Assembly (NCBI GenBank): GCA_016858145.1
Contig: JAEHOE010000015.1
Location: 1-64,000, forward strand
Direction: 5' to 3'
DNA: 64,000 nucleotides
DNA from: Edaphochlamys debaryana
Taxonomy: Eukaryota > Chlorophyta > Chlorophyceae > Chlamydomonadales
Shown: positions 32,401 to 43,088 of the stretch, in pieces
How positions within the stretch are numbered: position 1 is the first letter of the stretch
How the letters are laid out: each line of letters opens with the position of its first letter
Position numbers and translations under genes: made by a program
The notes under the pieces: generated by a model
The model's input: the letters and a program-made list of their open reading frames with translations, nothing else
The model's database searches: none
What the model was told of the DNA's origin: nothing

Positions 32401-35296
32401 CCGGAGGATGCTCGGACCCCGATCCGGAATCGCTGGCCCCGTCCATGGGCTGCGACGCTCCGGCGGCGCGACGCTTGCGACGCAGTCGATCACGCTCCGC
32501 GCGGGCGGCGGCTCGCAAGTCGTGTTCCACCTGAAGGCCGTCCAAAAGGGACTTGACGCACGACGCGTGAGCTTCGCCGCGCATAGGCAACTCCTCGGCA
32601 AGCCAACGCCGGTACAGATCGTAGAGACTGTCGTCTGGGCCACGCGGAGGGATGGGAGCGGATGTGTAGGACCGGAACACGCTAAGGACGAAAGTGTAGT
32701 ACGCCTCGGCAGCCGCGCCAGCTTCCTCGCCAGGGGTGGGCCGCTCGGGGACCGTCCCGAAGAACTTCACGTACGCCGGGCGTGGCCGCTTGCGGAAAGC
32801 GTGCGTCCGATACAAGGGATGGGTTGCCGCCAACGGCACCCAAGTGAAATAAGGGACGTCGGCGGGCATCTGGCCGGAGGCACACGACTGACCTCGGTCG
32901 GACATATGCTTTGCGCGGGTACGAAAACCCGGCAACGTTGCCGCGGTGAAGCCGGTGGGGATCTTCACAAGCTTGTACAACATGGCCACCATGTAAGGGC
33001 TCATGGTTGACGCATGCAACTCCGCCCCACGGTGAACGTAGTGCGTGACTTCAGTGACGGCACGGACGGGCGGGAGCGAACCGTCGGAACCTTCCTCCAC
33101 AGCCAACATGGTGTCAACCATGCCGTCCCCGGCCGGGCGCAGGCCAGCGGTTGCACGGAAATGGGCGGAGTAGGCGCCAGGCGCTAGTCTGGCGTTATCG
33201 AACGTGCAGTGAAACGTAGAGTGGCCTTCAAGGAGGTAGGAGGCCATCGTCAACCCAATTGTACAGCTGGCGGCGATCCGGTTCACGGCAGCCATCAAGT
33301 TGCCAAGCGCAGCAGGGGCGACGGGACCCAAACCACTCGACGGCCGGGTCGCAGCAGCCTTAGCACCAGCTGGCGAGCAAAGGAAGTTCCGCGACACATT
33401 TGCCGCCTTGGTCAATTGCTCAGCCTGGCTCGACCTCACGCCCTTGCCAATGTACTTGCAGGCGTAGAACGCCCGCTGCATGGCACGGAACTCGGGGGGC
33501 TGGGCAAGAGGAGCCATGATGTCGGGGTCGCGATCCGCCTCCGGCTTCAGCAGCTCCGCCTCCACCTCGGGGGTCACGTCACGGTCCACTTCAGCGGGCA
33601 AGTTGAAGTGGTTGTTGGCTCCAAAGGCCAGCGACGCCGGAGCGAACTGGGACACGAAATTGGGACCATATCGTGGCAGAGCGAAGGCACCCCGGCGGCC
33701 GATCCACCGGAACTGACGTCGCACGACGCGAGGATATACCTGGCTGCAGTCACCATCCTTCATCTTGCAACCGTGACGATCGCAGAGACCACGCATGTGC
33801 CGGCTGTGTCGACACACGGAGTAGATAATGCTGGCCAACCTTGCGGTGCAGGCCTTCTTGATTATGCGTTGCGCCACCCGCAAACCATGGCCCACCATAG
33901 CTGGGAACGGCTGGGAGCGAAGGGCCACCCGAATGGTGTGGAACAACGTAAACGCGGAAGGCGGACGACGGTAGTCCGCAGCGGGCGGCTGCAGCCAACG
34001 CGAAGGAACCGCGGAGGGCAAGGCCGTCGTGCCCGGGCCACACGGTGGAGACGTCACAGGGGCCGCCGCGGCTGACTCGATGGTTGACGCAGGCGGCTGA
34101 CTGAGGCACGAGGCATCAGGCACCGGCCCGTGCATGGCGTCAGTGGTGCCATCAGGCGCCAAGACCGACGCCAGGAACGCAGCCCCTGATTCAACGGGCT
34201 CGGCGTCCAGGGACGGCGCTCTCGCGTAGTGCAGCATGGCATCGGCGGGGTCCTCATAGACCATGGGGTCGGAGGCTTGGATGTCGTAGTACGGATCCGG
34301 CAACCACATTGAGCACATGGAATGAGCCAACGACAACGCCTGACAATTCGGGCCTTCGAACATGGCGCGTAGGCGTTCCGGTGCCAAGGCGGCCACATGT
34401 GCAGCGCCGTGCAAGTGTAGAGCGAGGCGCCCGCTCTGCTCAACCTTGACGAAGACATGGAACACCACGCCGCAGAAGCACTCTGGGTTCTGGACCTTGG
34501 ATCCGGGCGCGAAGCCAAAGAGGATGTCCATCAGGGCGTCTCGAATAGCCACGAGGAGGCGCATGCACGAGTGGGGGTTGTCGCGCACACGCAGCCACTT
34601 CTTCCGGAACGGTTCCGTTGACTGAGGGCCACCATCGTCCCCAACTTCAATCACCTCGCCTGCCGCCGTCATGACGGCGGCGCTGTGGAGATCAGCGGGG
34701 TTGATGTTGAATATGACCGACGGCATCCCCACCACCGCATTCACAGCGGCCATTGAACGCTGCACACCGTGGTAGTAAGCGTCCGTCATGTCCATGCGCT
34801 GGGACGTCCTTGTCATGGTCCTCAGAAGGCTCTGAACCAGGGGCGACTCTCGCCGCAGAAGCTCCCGGCGCTCAGGCGCATGGTACGGTAACGCAAGAAC
34901 GTCGGCCATGGAGCGGACGACGTCACGAGGAAGGTTCCCTACGGTCTCCACGTCCGCCGCATTAGACTTCGCAGTGATGGCACTGTGAACGCGGGCGCCT
35001 TCGAGACGGGCGACGTCCATCATGCGAGCCACCAGCAAGGGATTGCCGTTGTGCTGGCGGCGGGGAACCCGTCGTATCAGGTGGCGGAAAAACTCCACAA
35101 GAGACATCCCCAGCGGCCGACTGATCCCGTACGGGAAGCTGGCCGGGAAACAACGTCCAAAGTCACAGCGGTCCCGGAAATCAAGCACCTGGATGGCGGC
35201 GAAGGACATCCAACGCAGGAAACAATCAGGGCTCAGGTGACACAACGGGAAGGGTGCATGCAAAGCTCCGCGCATGCAAGGAGGGAGGCCTGGCAA
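29411..35296 (-). CDS. Helitron Rep/helicase (RepHel) core
   Basis: One open frame of 1961 codons. The likely exon start is after an acceptor (GCCATCCAG) at VLDFRDRCDFG near 35.19 kb. A Helitron-like N domain is seen in SVIFNINPADLHS. The HUH metal site HLH lies in ALHLHGAAH at 34417-34409. A YxxKYxxK motif with both tyrosines is YACKYIGK, first Tyr at 33466. The helicase has Walker A GAAGYGKSQ near 31760, Walker B FIDEYGYNS near 31290, GDVYQHTKPMG near 31150, a FRLTQAVEDTF block near 30815 and a C-terminal LYVLLTRYASLDHIRLL near 29840. All key residues appear intact and no stop interrupts the frame. The last 110 residues, after LRAYVAAS, look less conserved and may lie beyond a missed intron. 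Confidence 0.92.
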   Translation of the reverse strand: MPGLPPCMRGALHAPFPLCHLSPDCFLRWMSFAAIQVLDFRDRCDFGRCFPASFPYGISRPLGMSLVEFFRHLIRRVPRRQHNGNPLLVARMMDVARLEGARVHSAITAKSNAADVETVGNLPRDVVRSMADVLALPYHAPERRELLRRESPLVQSLLRTMTRTSQRMDMTDAYYHGVQRSMAAVNAVVGMPSVIFNINPADLHSAAVMTAAGEVIEVGDDGGPQSTEPFRKKWLRVRDNPHSCMRLLVAIRDALMDILFGFAPGSKVQNPECFCGVVFHVFVKVEQSGRLALHLHGAAHVAALAPERLRAMFEGPNCQALSLAHSMCSMWLPDPYYDIQASDPMVYEDPADAMLHYARAPSLDAEPVESGAAFLASVLAPDGTTDAMHGPVPDASCLSQPPASTIESAAAAPVTSPPCGPGTTALPSAVPSRWLQPPAADYRRPPSAFTLFHTIRVALRSQPFPAMVGHGLRVAQRIIKKACTARLASIIYSVCRHSRHMRGLCDRHGCKMKDGDCSQVYPRVVRRQFRWIGRRGAFALPRYGPNFVSQFAPASLAFGANNHFNLPAEVDRDVTPEVEAELLKPEADRDPDIMAPLAQPPEFRAMQRAFYACKYIGKGVRSSQAEQLTKAANVSRNFLCSPAGAKAAATRPSSGLGPVAPAALGNLMAAVNRIAASCTIGLTMASYLLEGHSTFHCTFDNARLAPGAYSAHFRATAGLRPAGDGMVDTMLAVEEGSDGSLPPVRAVTEVTHYVHRGAELHASTMSPYMVAMLYKLVKIPTGFTAATLPGFRTRAKHMSDRGQSCASGQMPADVPYFTWVPLAATHPLYRTHAFRKRPRPAYVKFFGTVPERPTPGEEAGAAAEAYYTFVLSVFRSYTSAPIPPRGPDDSLYDLYRRWLAEELPMRGEAHASCVKSLLDGLQVEHDLRAAARAERDRLRRKRRAAGASQPMDGASDSGSGSEHPPEEGDEVDPSIPSHAARRAARGLSDVPPGLPVDQADLSTVRVDLKFATAKAAEIYCMQSALAVAQPVLDSSRVQAPVRNLVKGAGPVLASLVAAAKRLEEFDIIAKEKGIEARDPKEFDGCRARLRRDVGSAVCVVIERPCEGGLREEVITPGKRPPLVMLDTPPTIDETVQLFTLAVKQAVPFMIFAEYFNKIRTHTLDTEVDRPPRVMVVGAAGYGKSQFVHALIWYCFQHRDKKWVATSAFAWTAALNFASTAHRSYLTHFMFGLVMPNGVYGKAQKFWDRVRRPGACFPLPADTGREPVARGRVRCDKGPALMRRRRTAPTSQCPVRIPGRGPMLSSDGLLPTAGHDVPLVIDWPAQVFNTLDESAVFIDEYGYNSLEHLGECNLACDTVLMPYAGVGPADKGLNAFRGRPFALIGDVYQHTKPMGTPVFKYSDLLYADPTFSPVGLLRKDTASTGPAVPAPGPPDDDDPHGAKRRKAVGRAIAAAVGGGSAAALPSAAAGGGSAAPSAKGAPPPRDTTKAIVSGFRLTQAVEDTFLLVKPQRQNDTESGRALVKYAGLFNGTTLPDVYDANGTRVRNNEVRRAELVRQLLVDLNSRALQDDCALHKLADLSPRVVLQRNELRHHINTALTKLAAVKAGKRLVVWNAAHERTRGPGGTGPPRPLTPLQAELFSKVPDKEFNHLTADTWYYEGALFLLTDSSHADAGVARNNMVRAVGLIVDDAEEDDTGEGTEWRLKFMPRAVLVEPVTAQADTNIMAGLGIPGEFGPTVFPMIPGRSRATASVEDWKDGAVHVVNGYRINIPLADALAVTDYFVQGASFGDDCWIADLRPPPDGGMSRACLYVLLTRYASLDHIRLLTPLWTTHLEYERVLRAYVAASKIPLPRPLWRAFVAKAGRRAHSACPCRLLCACPDVGICSRWGGAAPTCPGRRALIQAGADGWLREVRAVRLPLVLIPLMPLRCARCARIGEMCIGLYDGRPRWVRPRQWPVVRR

Positions 35297-38200
35297 GACG
35301 CTGAATGCACCCTCAAGGCCACCATCCTATCGCCGGGCAGATCACGCATTGTGACGCCAACGAACGCCTCCACGCCAGCGCTGCCCACCTTGGCGGATGG
35401 CCCCCCCGCCGCGACCACCAGTCGGGACTGATGGGTCATCTCCTTGCATAGCAGGACAGGATCCGCCTGAACGCTGTTGCCAGACGGCGACTCCTCCATC
35501 GCTCGTTGCACAAGGATGACCTCCAGCTCCTCGATCCCTGTCTCCCGTTGCCCGAACGGCGGCCGACGCATGGAAGGCGGGACGTGCGTGTCATGAAGTG
35601 AGTACAAGCTGACAGGCTCCTCCAACGCCTCCGGCACAGCCGCCTCGCGGACAGGGGTGGCGCCGCTACGGTCACGCATCATGACGGCGCGGAGCATGTC
35701 ACTGATGCGGTCGTCAGTGGTCGCCAAGGCGCTGTCGACAAGGGACTGCGGAACTCCTGCCTCACGTCCATGGGTATCACGCCACGCGCGCAAGGCCGAG
35801 GCATCCCACGCGGCCGTCTTGTCGCACTCCATCAGGAAGTTCGTCCAAGCCACGACGGTGGCCGAACACACTTCCAATGGCTTCGCGGCCTTCAGCTGCT
35901 TGACCAACTCGTCGTACGACCGGATAGCAGAAATGTTTAGCACCTGGATGTTCTGTGGGAGAGACGCAGGGCTGCGCGGCAATGCCTCCACCAGCTGTTG
36001 CATGGGGGGGTTTGCAACGGCTATACCGTGGGTGGTCACCGCCAACGGCTCCGTCCCCGGTGGGTACTTGAGGGAGCGATCCTTTGCTTCCGGGTTGTCA
36101 CGGTCCTCCCGTTTAACAGGCAGCAGGTACTGCAATACCCGTCCACGGCCGAAGATCTGCTGCTCCATGAACGTCAAGGTCGGCAAAGAGGCAGGGACGT
36201 CACCACCGTCCATGCGCGCCAACGCAGCCGCAGGAATTCGAACTGACGCCCGGTCCAAAGGCCCTGCGAGCAGGACGTCATGATGGAACACAAAGGCGTG
36301 GCTCTTCCCGACTGCCACCCGATTTTCGTACCTGGAAGACGGTCGGCCTTCGACGTGCAGCCCAACGCCTTGTAGCAATCGGTGCACACACACACGTTGA
36401 GTCGATTGCGGTCATCAACAAGAGCGGTCTTGTTCGGACCGGACTGCTCCACCCGCATACAGAACGCGGCCTCCATGTAAGGGACTGGGCCGGCGATGTT
36501 CCACTTGGGCGCTCGGTCATCCCGTGGGGGGTACTCCTCAGGGTCGCTCTGCTCGCCATCACCTGCATAGGCACACACGACTTGTCAGCAAGAACCCGAC
36601 CCCGGCCGCCACAAACGCCATGACAACCACTGCACGGATCGAAGAGCCTGAGAGCCGCTACCCCAAGCTCCTCACCGGGCAACGGTTCACCGCGGGTGTT
36701 GGCCTCCACCGGTGCTGCCCACGGAGAGGGGCCACCTGTCAGAGCAGAGGACGGCGGATTGGTTAGGACGGCCGAGGCAGAAGCGATGGTCCCACAATGG
36801 GACACACAACTCCGAGGCCTGAACATGAACCTCAGCCACCTAACCCGGCAGCCTCAGAACTGGCGACTACCGCCGTACCAGTGTTCAAGAATTCATCAGC
36901 GTCGATGTCACGCAAAGGATGCGAACAGACAGCGGGCCCGGCGCCGCCAGCGCCGTCGTAGACACCCGTGCCGCTCGCAGGAACATTCCAACGGACTGGG
37001 CTCGACAACTCCGCCAGACCCCCAGAAATCTCGGGGGCCATGTGACGAGCACGAAACTCGGCAGGCAACCAGTGCCGGTGGTAGCCAGCGGGACGGACCG
37101 GAGCGGGAGGAGCTGGGCGGACAGGGGGGTACCAAAACACCACGTGGCCAGGACGCGGCACGAGTGCATCGCGTATAATGTCCGCGCGCAGGTACTCAAA
37201 GCGCTCGGCCTGGTCCTCCCACAAGACGTAATCCGCCTCCTTCGACGACTTCATCTCACTGCAGACGGCGCATACCAGCGACGGCATATGCGCCTCTACG
37301 TAACGCTCCAAGCGGGCGGCTAACAACACCTGCTCCTCCTGCGGCAAGCCGGGGACATGGGCATCGAGCGGGAGGTCCTGCTGTCGCGCCGGAAACCCCG
37401 CAGCACGGAGATGGGCCACGGCCGTCGCCTGGTCCAGCGGGGTCGTGGTGGAGCCCGGCGCTCGGTGGCTCCAAGCACAAGCCTTCAGAAAAGCGTCCGA
37501 TGAGAGAGAAGGCTTCACCGTGTCATCGTCAACACCGGACTGGTCGCCATCGTCCGCAGACTCCTGGCAGGACCAAACGCACGGGTCACCAACCGGTAGT
37601 GTACAAGCCACGACATGCGCTCAACGCCCATACATCGGCATCTCACCTCGCCCTCAACGGCCTTGCAAGCCGCTCGGGCAGCCTTCTGCTGCGCCTTCGC
37701 CTGGCGCTTCGCGGCCAGGACTTCCCGCTCGCGTTGAGCCGCTCCTCCACGAGCAGCGCCGTCGTCGTCACTCTTCCCGGTCGATTGACGACGGACGCGG
37801 GGGCCTCTAGCCTGATGGCAGATGCACACAAACTGTTCGGTTATAGCACGCTGGGCGCGGCACGTTCAACCCCAATGGCGCACCTTTTCACGCTCGGCCC
37901 TCTTGGCTCGGCGGTCACGGGCGGCCTTCTTGCCAGCGCGGGTACCCTCGGCCTCCTCATCCGTGTCAGGCTCGTAACGAACACGCCCAGGGCGAGCCGC
38001 CTGCATCACGCGCCAGCAATTGATGTATCGGGTAAGGGACAGGACGCGGCCAAACAACGCATGCAGGCCCATCACAGTCGGGCAGCCACGCACCGCGTCC
38101 AGGGCGGCAACTCCTTCGTCGTCATCGGCTGGAGCGTCCGAACCCTCGTGTACACAGGCCGAACAGGCAGCCTGCATCAACGAAAACGGGTGGAAAGGGC

Positions 38201-38450
38201 GGGCTCAGACGGACGGCAAGGGGAGCAAGCCGTAAACCAAACAGACGCATCGGGGAGCGGGGAGGGCCATCAGAGTCAAGACGCAGGCGTGTGGGCACCC
38301 ATGCCGCGCGCAACAAACCCAGCCACACCAACCTGCAACACGGCATCATGCACGGCCAGCGCACGTAGGACCTGAGGGCAAACGTAGACGCAGATCGCCC
38401 GCACCGACAGCGGGATAACGCGACCAACGACGACAACACCGTCCCCTACC
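35205..38450 (-). CDS. Helitron protein, middle region (charged, Cys-rich and DUF6570-like exons)
   Basis: This is a series of coding blocks with good splice signals leading into the Rep exon. At about 38.18-37.89 kb is AACSACVHEG, ending in a charged helix RDRRAKRAEREK before a GTGCGC donor. At 37.82-37.65 kb is a Lys/Ala-rich helix ending KAVEGE before GTGAGAT. At 37.59-36.85 kb is a block with LVCAVCSEMKSSKEADYV. Near 36.4 kb is VCVCTDCYKAL. At 36.36-35.32 kb is a block with LTFMEQQIFGRGR and THGIAVANPPMQQLVEALP. The last resembles the region I know as DUF6570 that precedes Rep in many Helitrons. The exon ends at DLPGDRM before GTGGCC and joins in phase 0 to the Rep block. Exact exon limits are approximate. 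Confidence 0.65.
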
Positions 38451-41145
38451 CCGACCGTACCTCAGGCAAAGGCGACCGGACCGTCTCAGCAATCCAACGC
38501 CCCTCGGCGTCCTGAAAAGCACTCGCGCCGGAGACGTCGACCGACAGGACCGCCTCACCTGAATGGTAACAAGGAACGATGTGAGGCCAAGCAAACACAA
38601 CAGCACGACAACCCGTGCACGGACGCGCCCGGCTGTAGGCCACCACGTCACAGCTCGTCTGGGTGCCCCAACACGCCAACGCACCGTCCGCACACGCCAA
38701 CGCCGTGCAGGTCGAAACATGTAAACCGGGCTGAAACGTGTCGGCCTCCGCATCCGTCCAGACGGCCCTCAAGTACCGCAATAGCGCGGTCAGCTCCGAC
38801 GCGCCACCCAGAAGGTGTGATCCCGCCTGTTCCATGACCTCGGCAGGACGGTGCAACGCCAGCCATTGGAACAACGCAAGCGACGCGCGCGGAGCGTCCC
38901 AACCGGGGCATACCACCTGGCTGACCAATAGCACTGGCACGTGCCGGCGTGCGCCCCAGAGCCGCTTGCAACAACGGTCCACAGCTGCGCGAAAGGGCAA
39001 GCCTCTGCTCATAAGAAGGTGCCGCAGGCGTACGCCAAAAAGGGCAAAGCACCCACCCGAGGACGACTCCTGCTGCCGGCGGAAGGCGTTCACGACATCT
39101 GGCTGGGCAGTCACATCCACAACGCTTGCAGGCCATATGACACAGCTAGGGCCGCCCAGGCCTCCGTCCGCGAGCGGCGCGTCATCCAGGCCAACCGGCC
39201 AGTTCAGCCCCAAGTCGGCGCCACCCAGGACCGCTGCGCACATATTGGTGAACACGCACAAGGTGAAAAACCGAAGCAGGCAAGGCCGCGTGCTCCACAC
39301 CGAAACCGACAGAGCAGAGTTACCAACACCCAGTACACAGAGATACCACGCCCATCCCAGCCCGCCCCCACCCACCGGGCCCACCATGGTCTGCATGCGC
39401 CACCGCTGAAGTTTCAAGAGCAGAGACATAGGCGGTACGGACGCACTCAGCAATCGCGCGGGCAGGCTGCCACGCGACAAAGTCGACGCCGTTACAACGC
39501 CACGCTACCAGGAAGCGGCGCCGAACCTTCACGCCACGCGGCAGGTCAAGGTGCGCCAGAATCCGGGGGCAAGGGTACGAGCCGGATTCAGCGGACTGGC
39601 CGATCTGGTGGGACCACACGCCTGCGGACAGGAACCACACCAGCACACACTCATGTGGAACACGACTGACAGCAGGCAAGACACACGTGCGGACATCGCA
39701 CGACACTCACCCGACACCCACGCCCCCGGGTCTGTGCCGTCCGGGTCATCGTCCGTGGCCAACAGGTCAGGCGTAGGGTCGCGTGGAGGGACATGCTTCG
39801 GGGGACGCCCGCGGGCTCTTCCGCCGCGCTTCGGGGGACGCCCGCGACCGCGCCCGCCGCGCTTCGGGGGACGCCCGCGACCACGACGCGAACCCCGGCC
39901 GCCGCCACGGACACCGCGCGCAGCTGGACCACCGGCCACGGCCGCAGGCCTATCGGACATCTCGTCCGATGCCTCGGGACAGGAACGCGCTTCGCTGTCA
40001 TCGCCGCCAGCATCGGAAGCCACGTCGAAGGACGGCGGACACCCGTCCCAGTCGTCCACGGCGGGATCCCCCACCTCGGCGTGCAGAGCATGGAAGCAGT
40101 TCCGCAACGCAACGACTGGAAGACTGCTCGCGGCGGTTGGGAGGGCACGCCGCCGGCCGCGGCGGGACGGCTCCGTCCACTGGCCGTCGGCTTCCCCGGG
40201 GCACGGCAACCCTGCCGCGGTTGGGCCCTGGACCTCATCACCCGCCGCCGGAGCGCCCCGAGACTGGAGGCTCGCGTCGGAGGAGACGCAAATGGCCGCC
40301 TCCGCCGTACTTCCACCGTACAATCCCGCGTCGGCGGCCAGTACCGTGTTGCTGTGCCAGCGGGACGAGGCCGGGCCTTGCGCCACCCCGGCCATGCCAG
40401 GGGGCCCCGGCTGCACGCCCGCCCCAACTCCGAGGAGACCCAAAGAGACGAGGACAGACCAGGGGGCCGGCCGCATGCGGGAAATAACCGCACGAAGTGA
40501 AGGCATCCGCCAGTCTCCGTCGTAGGCCGCCCATACAACGGGCGCGTGACGCTGCAGGAACGGCAACACAAGCGAGTCCATCATTGACGCCGCCCCCACA
40601 TTCGCCAGCTGGTTCCCGCCGGGGGACGCCGGCGAATCCAGCAACCCCTCATAGTGGCCACGATTGCCGCCGCTGCCATCCATGTAGAGGACCGACGTGA
40701 AGGAACAGAAACGGCCAGAAGGGTATGCGGCCACGCGCAGGAGGCCCCCGCTGGTTCGCTGCCAGGACAGGATGTCCACGCCCAGCAGCTCCGCCACCAT
40801 CCGCATCTCCACATCCGTGAGCCACGAGCACGCCCCGCCGATCCAGTTTGAGTACGCAGCCTGCGTCTCCAAGTAAGGCAGGTTGGCCTGAGACGCCGCC
40901 TCGTCCCTCCCGCGGCCGACAGCATGGGCGACCTCCGGCAAAAAGCCGGACCCGTGCAACCAGCCGCTAAAGAAGCCGTCCGCAGCTGCCATGCACGCAA
41001 GCATGTCGCGAACGAGGGATACAGCCGTATAGCGCTGGACCTCAGTCTCGGCGCATGCCAGCACAGCGTGCAAACTGCAGGAACCATTTGGATCGGTTGC
41101 GATCACGTTCGCGTAATGCGCAGGCACTATAACAGCACCCGCCAT
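38446..41145 (-). CDS. Helitron N-terminal region: OTU-type cysteine protease and AT-hooks
   Basis: The ATG at 41145 (MAGAVIVPAHY) opens a 1435-bp exon. An OTU-like domain covers about residues 10-190. The nucleophile region is DPNGSCSLHAVL (Cys codon at 41079-41077), the middle helix is EMRMVAELLGVDILSW, and the histidine is in RGHYEGLL near 40656. Three AT-hook cores (RGRPPK) follow at about 39785-39890 in a Gly/Arg-rich stretch, suggesting minor-groove DNA binding. A GTGAGT donor at 39710 joins in frame to exon 39621 onward (GVWSHQIGQS), which joins in frame to the next block (AVLGGADLG). A later block at about 39.0-38.6 kb has a cysteine/histidine cluster (CTALACADGALACWG, RPCTGCRAVV). 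OTU domains are known in some Helitron-like elements; the role in transposition is unknown. Confidence 0.7.
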
Positions 41146-43088
41146 GTCGCGTCCAACACCGGCCAGCCGCCGGACAGCGGCCGGCCTGAAGATAAGCGTG
41201 AAGCACAAGTATCACGCGGTCCGCCGACACAACAAAGGCACACATGACGCGATAACACGGCAGTCAGCACTGAACACATATGCGGGCGCAGGGTCGGCAA
41301 GCCAATACGGTAATGGACAATCCGGAAGGTCGGTGGCCAACCAACCGTACAGACGCCTCGCATACCCCCGTGTCTACACTCTACACGGTTCATACGACTG
41401 CGTGGCACTCGGTGCTGCGAACGGGGGCCGGCTCCGTGCTCCCGGGCAGTTTCGCCATGGCGCACTCGCAAATGGCTTGAACTGTGTATCATCGGTGCAC
41501 TGGGGCGACAGGATACAGGAAGGCGCGCAGAAACGCGGTGGTCGGAACAGGGGTCCGGCTGGTCCGGTCGGCACGCTGGAACCCACCCCCCTCGGTCACC
41601 AGCAGCGATAACCGCACCGCACACCGCTTCTTCACCGCACACCGCATCCTTGGACGCCGTTGCGTAAGTGGTGTTTTGGGGCTTGGGAGGTGGAGGACAC
41701 GCCCCAAGCCCGAAGTCGACCCCGCCTGCGCAGGCGTCCTTTTCGGGCGTGGTGCGCGCAGGGGCAAGAGTTTTGACGGGCTGGCAAGCGCCTGGCACCA
41801 AAACGTGCTGGCTGAGAGGCCTGTCTGGCCTCGGCGTCAACGCGCTAGGTATGCGGGGGAGAGCGGGGGCGTCCCGCCCAGCTCCTGGGGGAGAGCGGGG
41901 GAGTCCCGCTGAGCTGCATCCCCTGTACCCCGCCCCATCCCCGAGTTCAACACTACTCTGTGCCCGTCCGGCTATGATATGAGCACGATCTCGTGCCTTC
42001 CTGTGTGCGCTGGAATGCGAGGCGTCGCTCAACGTGTTCCTCCCGGCGACCACACGCACACGCCGGCCACCTGGTGCGGCCCAGCGTACACATGGCGCAC
42101 AAGCTCTCTGCAAAGGCTGCGAGCTCTCTCGCGGGGTTGAGCGGCCCAGGTCCGCGAGCAAGCGCTTCCCGGCGCCTAGCGCGATCTCGTCTTGCCGCTA
42201 TATTACGTCCCATTCCGACTATCTTTCGTGGTACGGTGGGCGGGCCATTGCACCCGAGGGCGCGTCCGAATGCGAGGCGTCGCACCGCGGCTTCGCGCCG
42301 GCGACGCACCGACGCGCTCGTGACTTACTCCGTCTCAAAGCTCCTGTCACGCGTTATCATACTGCCGACCTCGCGGGCCCGTTCGTGGCGGGTGCACGCC
42401 CCGACTCCGCGCGCTCACTTGCACTGCTGCGCTATTCGAAATTCGGCCTCGAAGAAGTGTTAGGCAATGCGCCTGGCAATGCATCGCACCCGTTCAGGCG
42501 GGGCGGGAGGCCCGCCACAGCAACTTGAATTAACGTTCATACGAACGACGTTTTCAGCTCGGCCGCGGCGCTGCTGCGCCCCCGAGTTCGCGCATCCCCC
42601 TCCAAAAAAATCACGCCAGCGCTCCCGCAGCCCAGCTGCACGCGGCGACTCGCCCACATCGCCCCGTTGCGACCACGCACTCTGCACGGTGGAACTGCTG
42701 GTTGGACTCCTGGTCCAATACGCGACCTGCGCGTGAATGCGACGCACCGCTCGGCGGGGCGCGAGCATCGCGGGCGGGTTGGCCCCCGGGCTGGCCCTGG
42801 GGACGTTCCCTGGTACGGCCCGCTCTGTGTCATAGTTCTTAAATAGCCTCCGCTAGAACTACATTTCATTTCATTTCATTCCGTTAGCTACGGTCATCTC
42901 CTCCGCTTTTCCTACACTACGTTCCGGAGAGCTGCGGTCATTGTGCTTGGCTGCCAGCCAGTGGGAGCTGGCAGGGCAAGAGAGTGCCATGCGATGTACG
43001 TTCAGGCTTGTGTATCCTGGTATAGGTATGCGAATGAAAAGCTTTGGGGAACCCCGCCGCTGGTGAGCAGGTTCTGTGGGCTGCCAGC
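41146..43088. other. non-coding, probable Helitron 5' flank
   Basis: No gene is supported. The 5' end of the Helitron should lie here on the minus strand but was not identified. A repeated GGGGGAGAGCGGGGG motif occurs at about 41856-41903 and an ATTTC microsatellite at 42863-42884. The long antisense frames lack start context and domain content. Confidence 0.4.

Larger units (their letters stand above)
29411..41145 (-). mobile_element. autonomous Helitron with OTU and AT-hook N-terminal region
   Basis: The whole 11.7-kb block on the minus strand encodes one Helitron protein set: an OTU-type protease and AT-hooks at the 5' side, a charged and cysteine-rich middle, then an HUH Rep nuclease fused to a Pif1-like helicase. 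Rep-helicase fusions define Helitrons, which move by rolling-circle-like transposition. Exons that I could check join in compatible phase across the OTU end and across the boundary of middle and Rep, which suggests one very long gene. The element's termini (TC and CTRR ends, terminal hairpin) were not found, so the true length is larger than given. Confidence 0.85.

Noticed and set aside
40430..40480. 2A-like peptide (GVQPGP) after the OTU domain
   Set aside because: The essential NPGP asparagine is replaced by glutamine and the preceding DxE is missing, so ribosome skipping is not supported.
39781..40500. Plus-strand frames of 234-324 codons opposite the AT-hook region
   Set aside because: Shadows of the Arg/Gly/Pro-rich coding sequence on the minus strand.
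41127..42161. Minus-strand frame of 344 codons upstream of the OTU exon
   Set aside because: No domain, unsuitable start and composition; more likely the Helitron 5' region.
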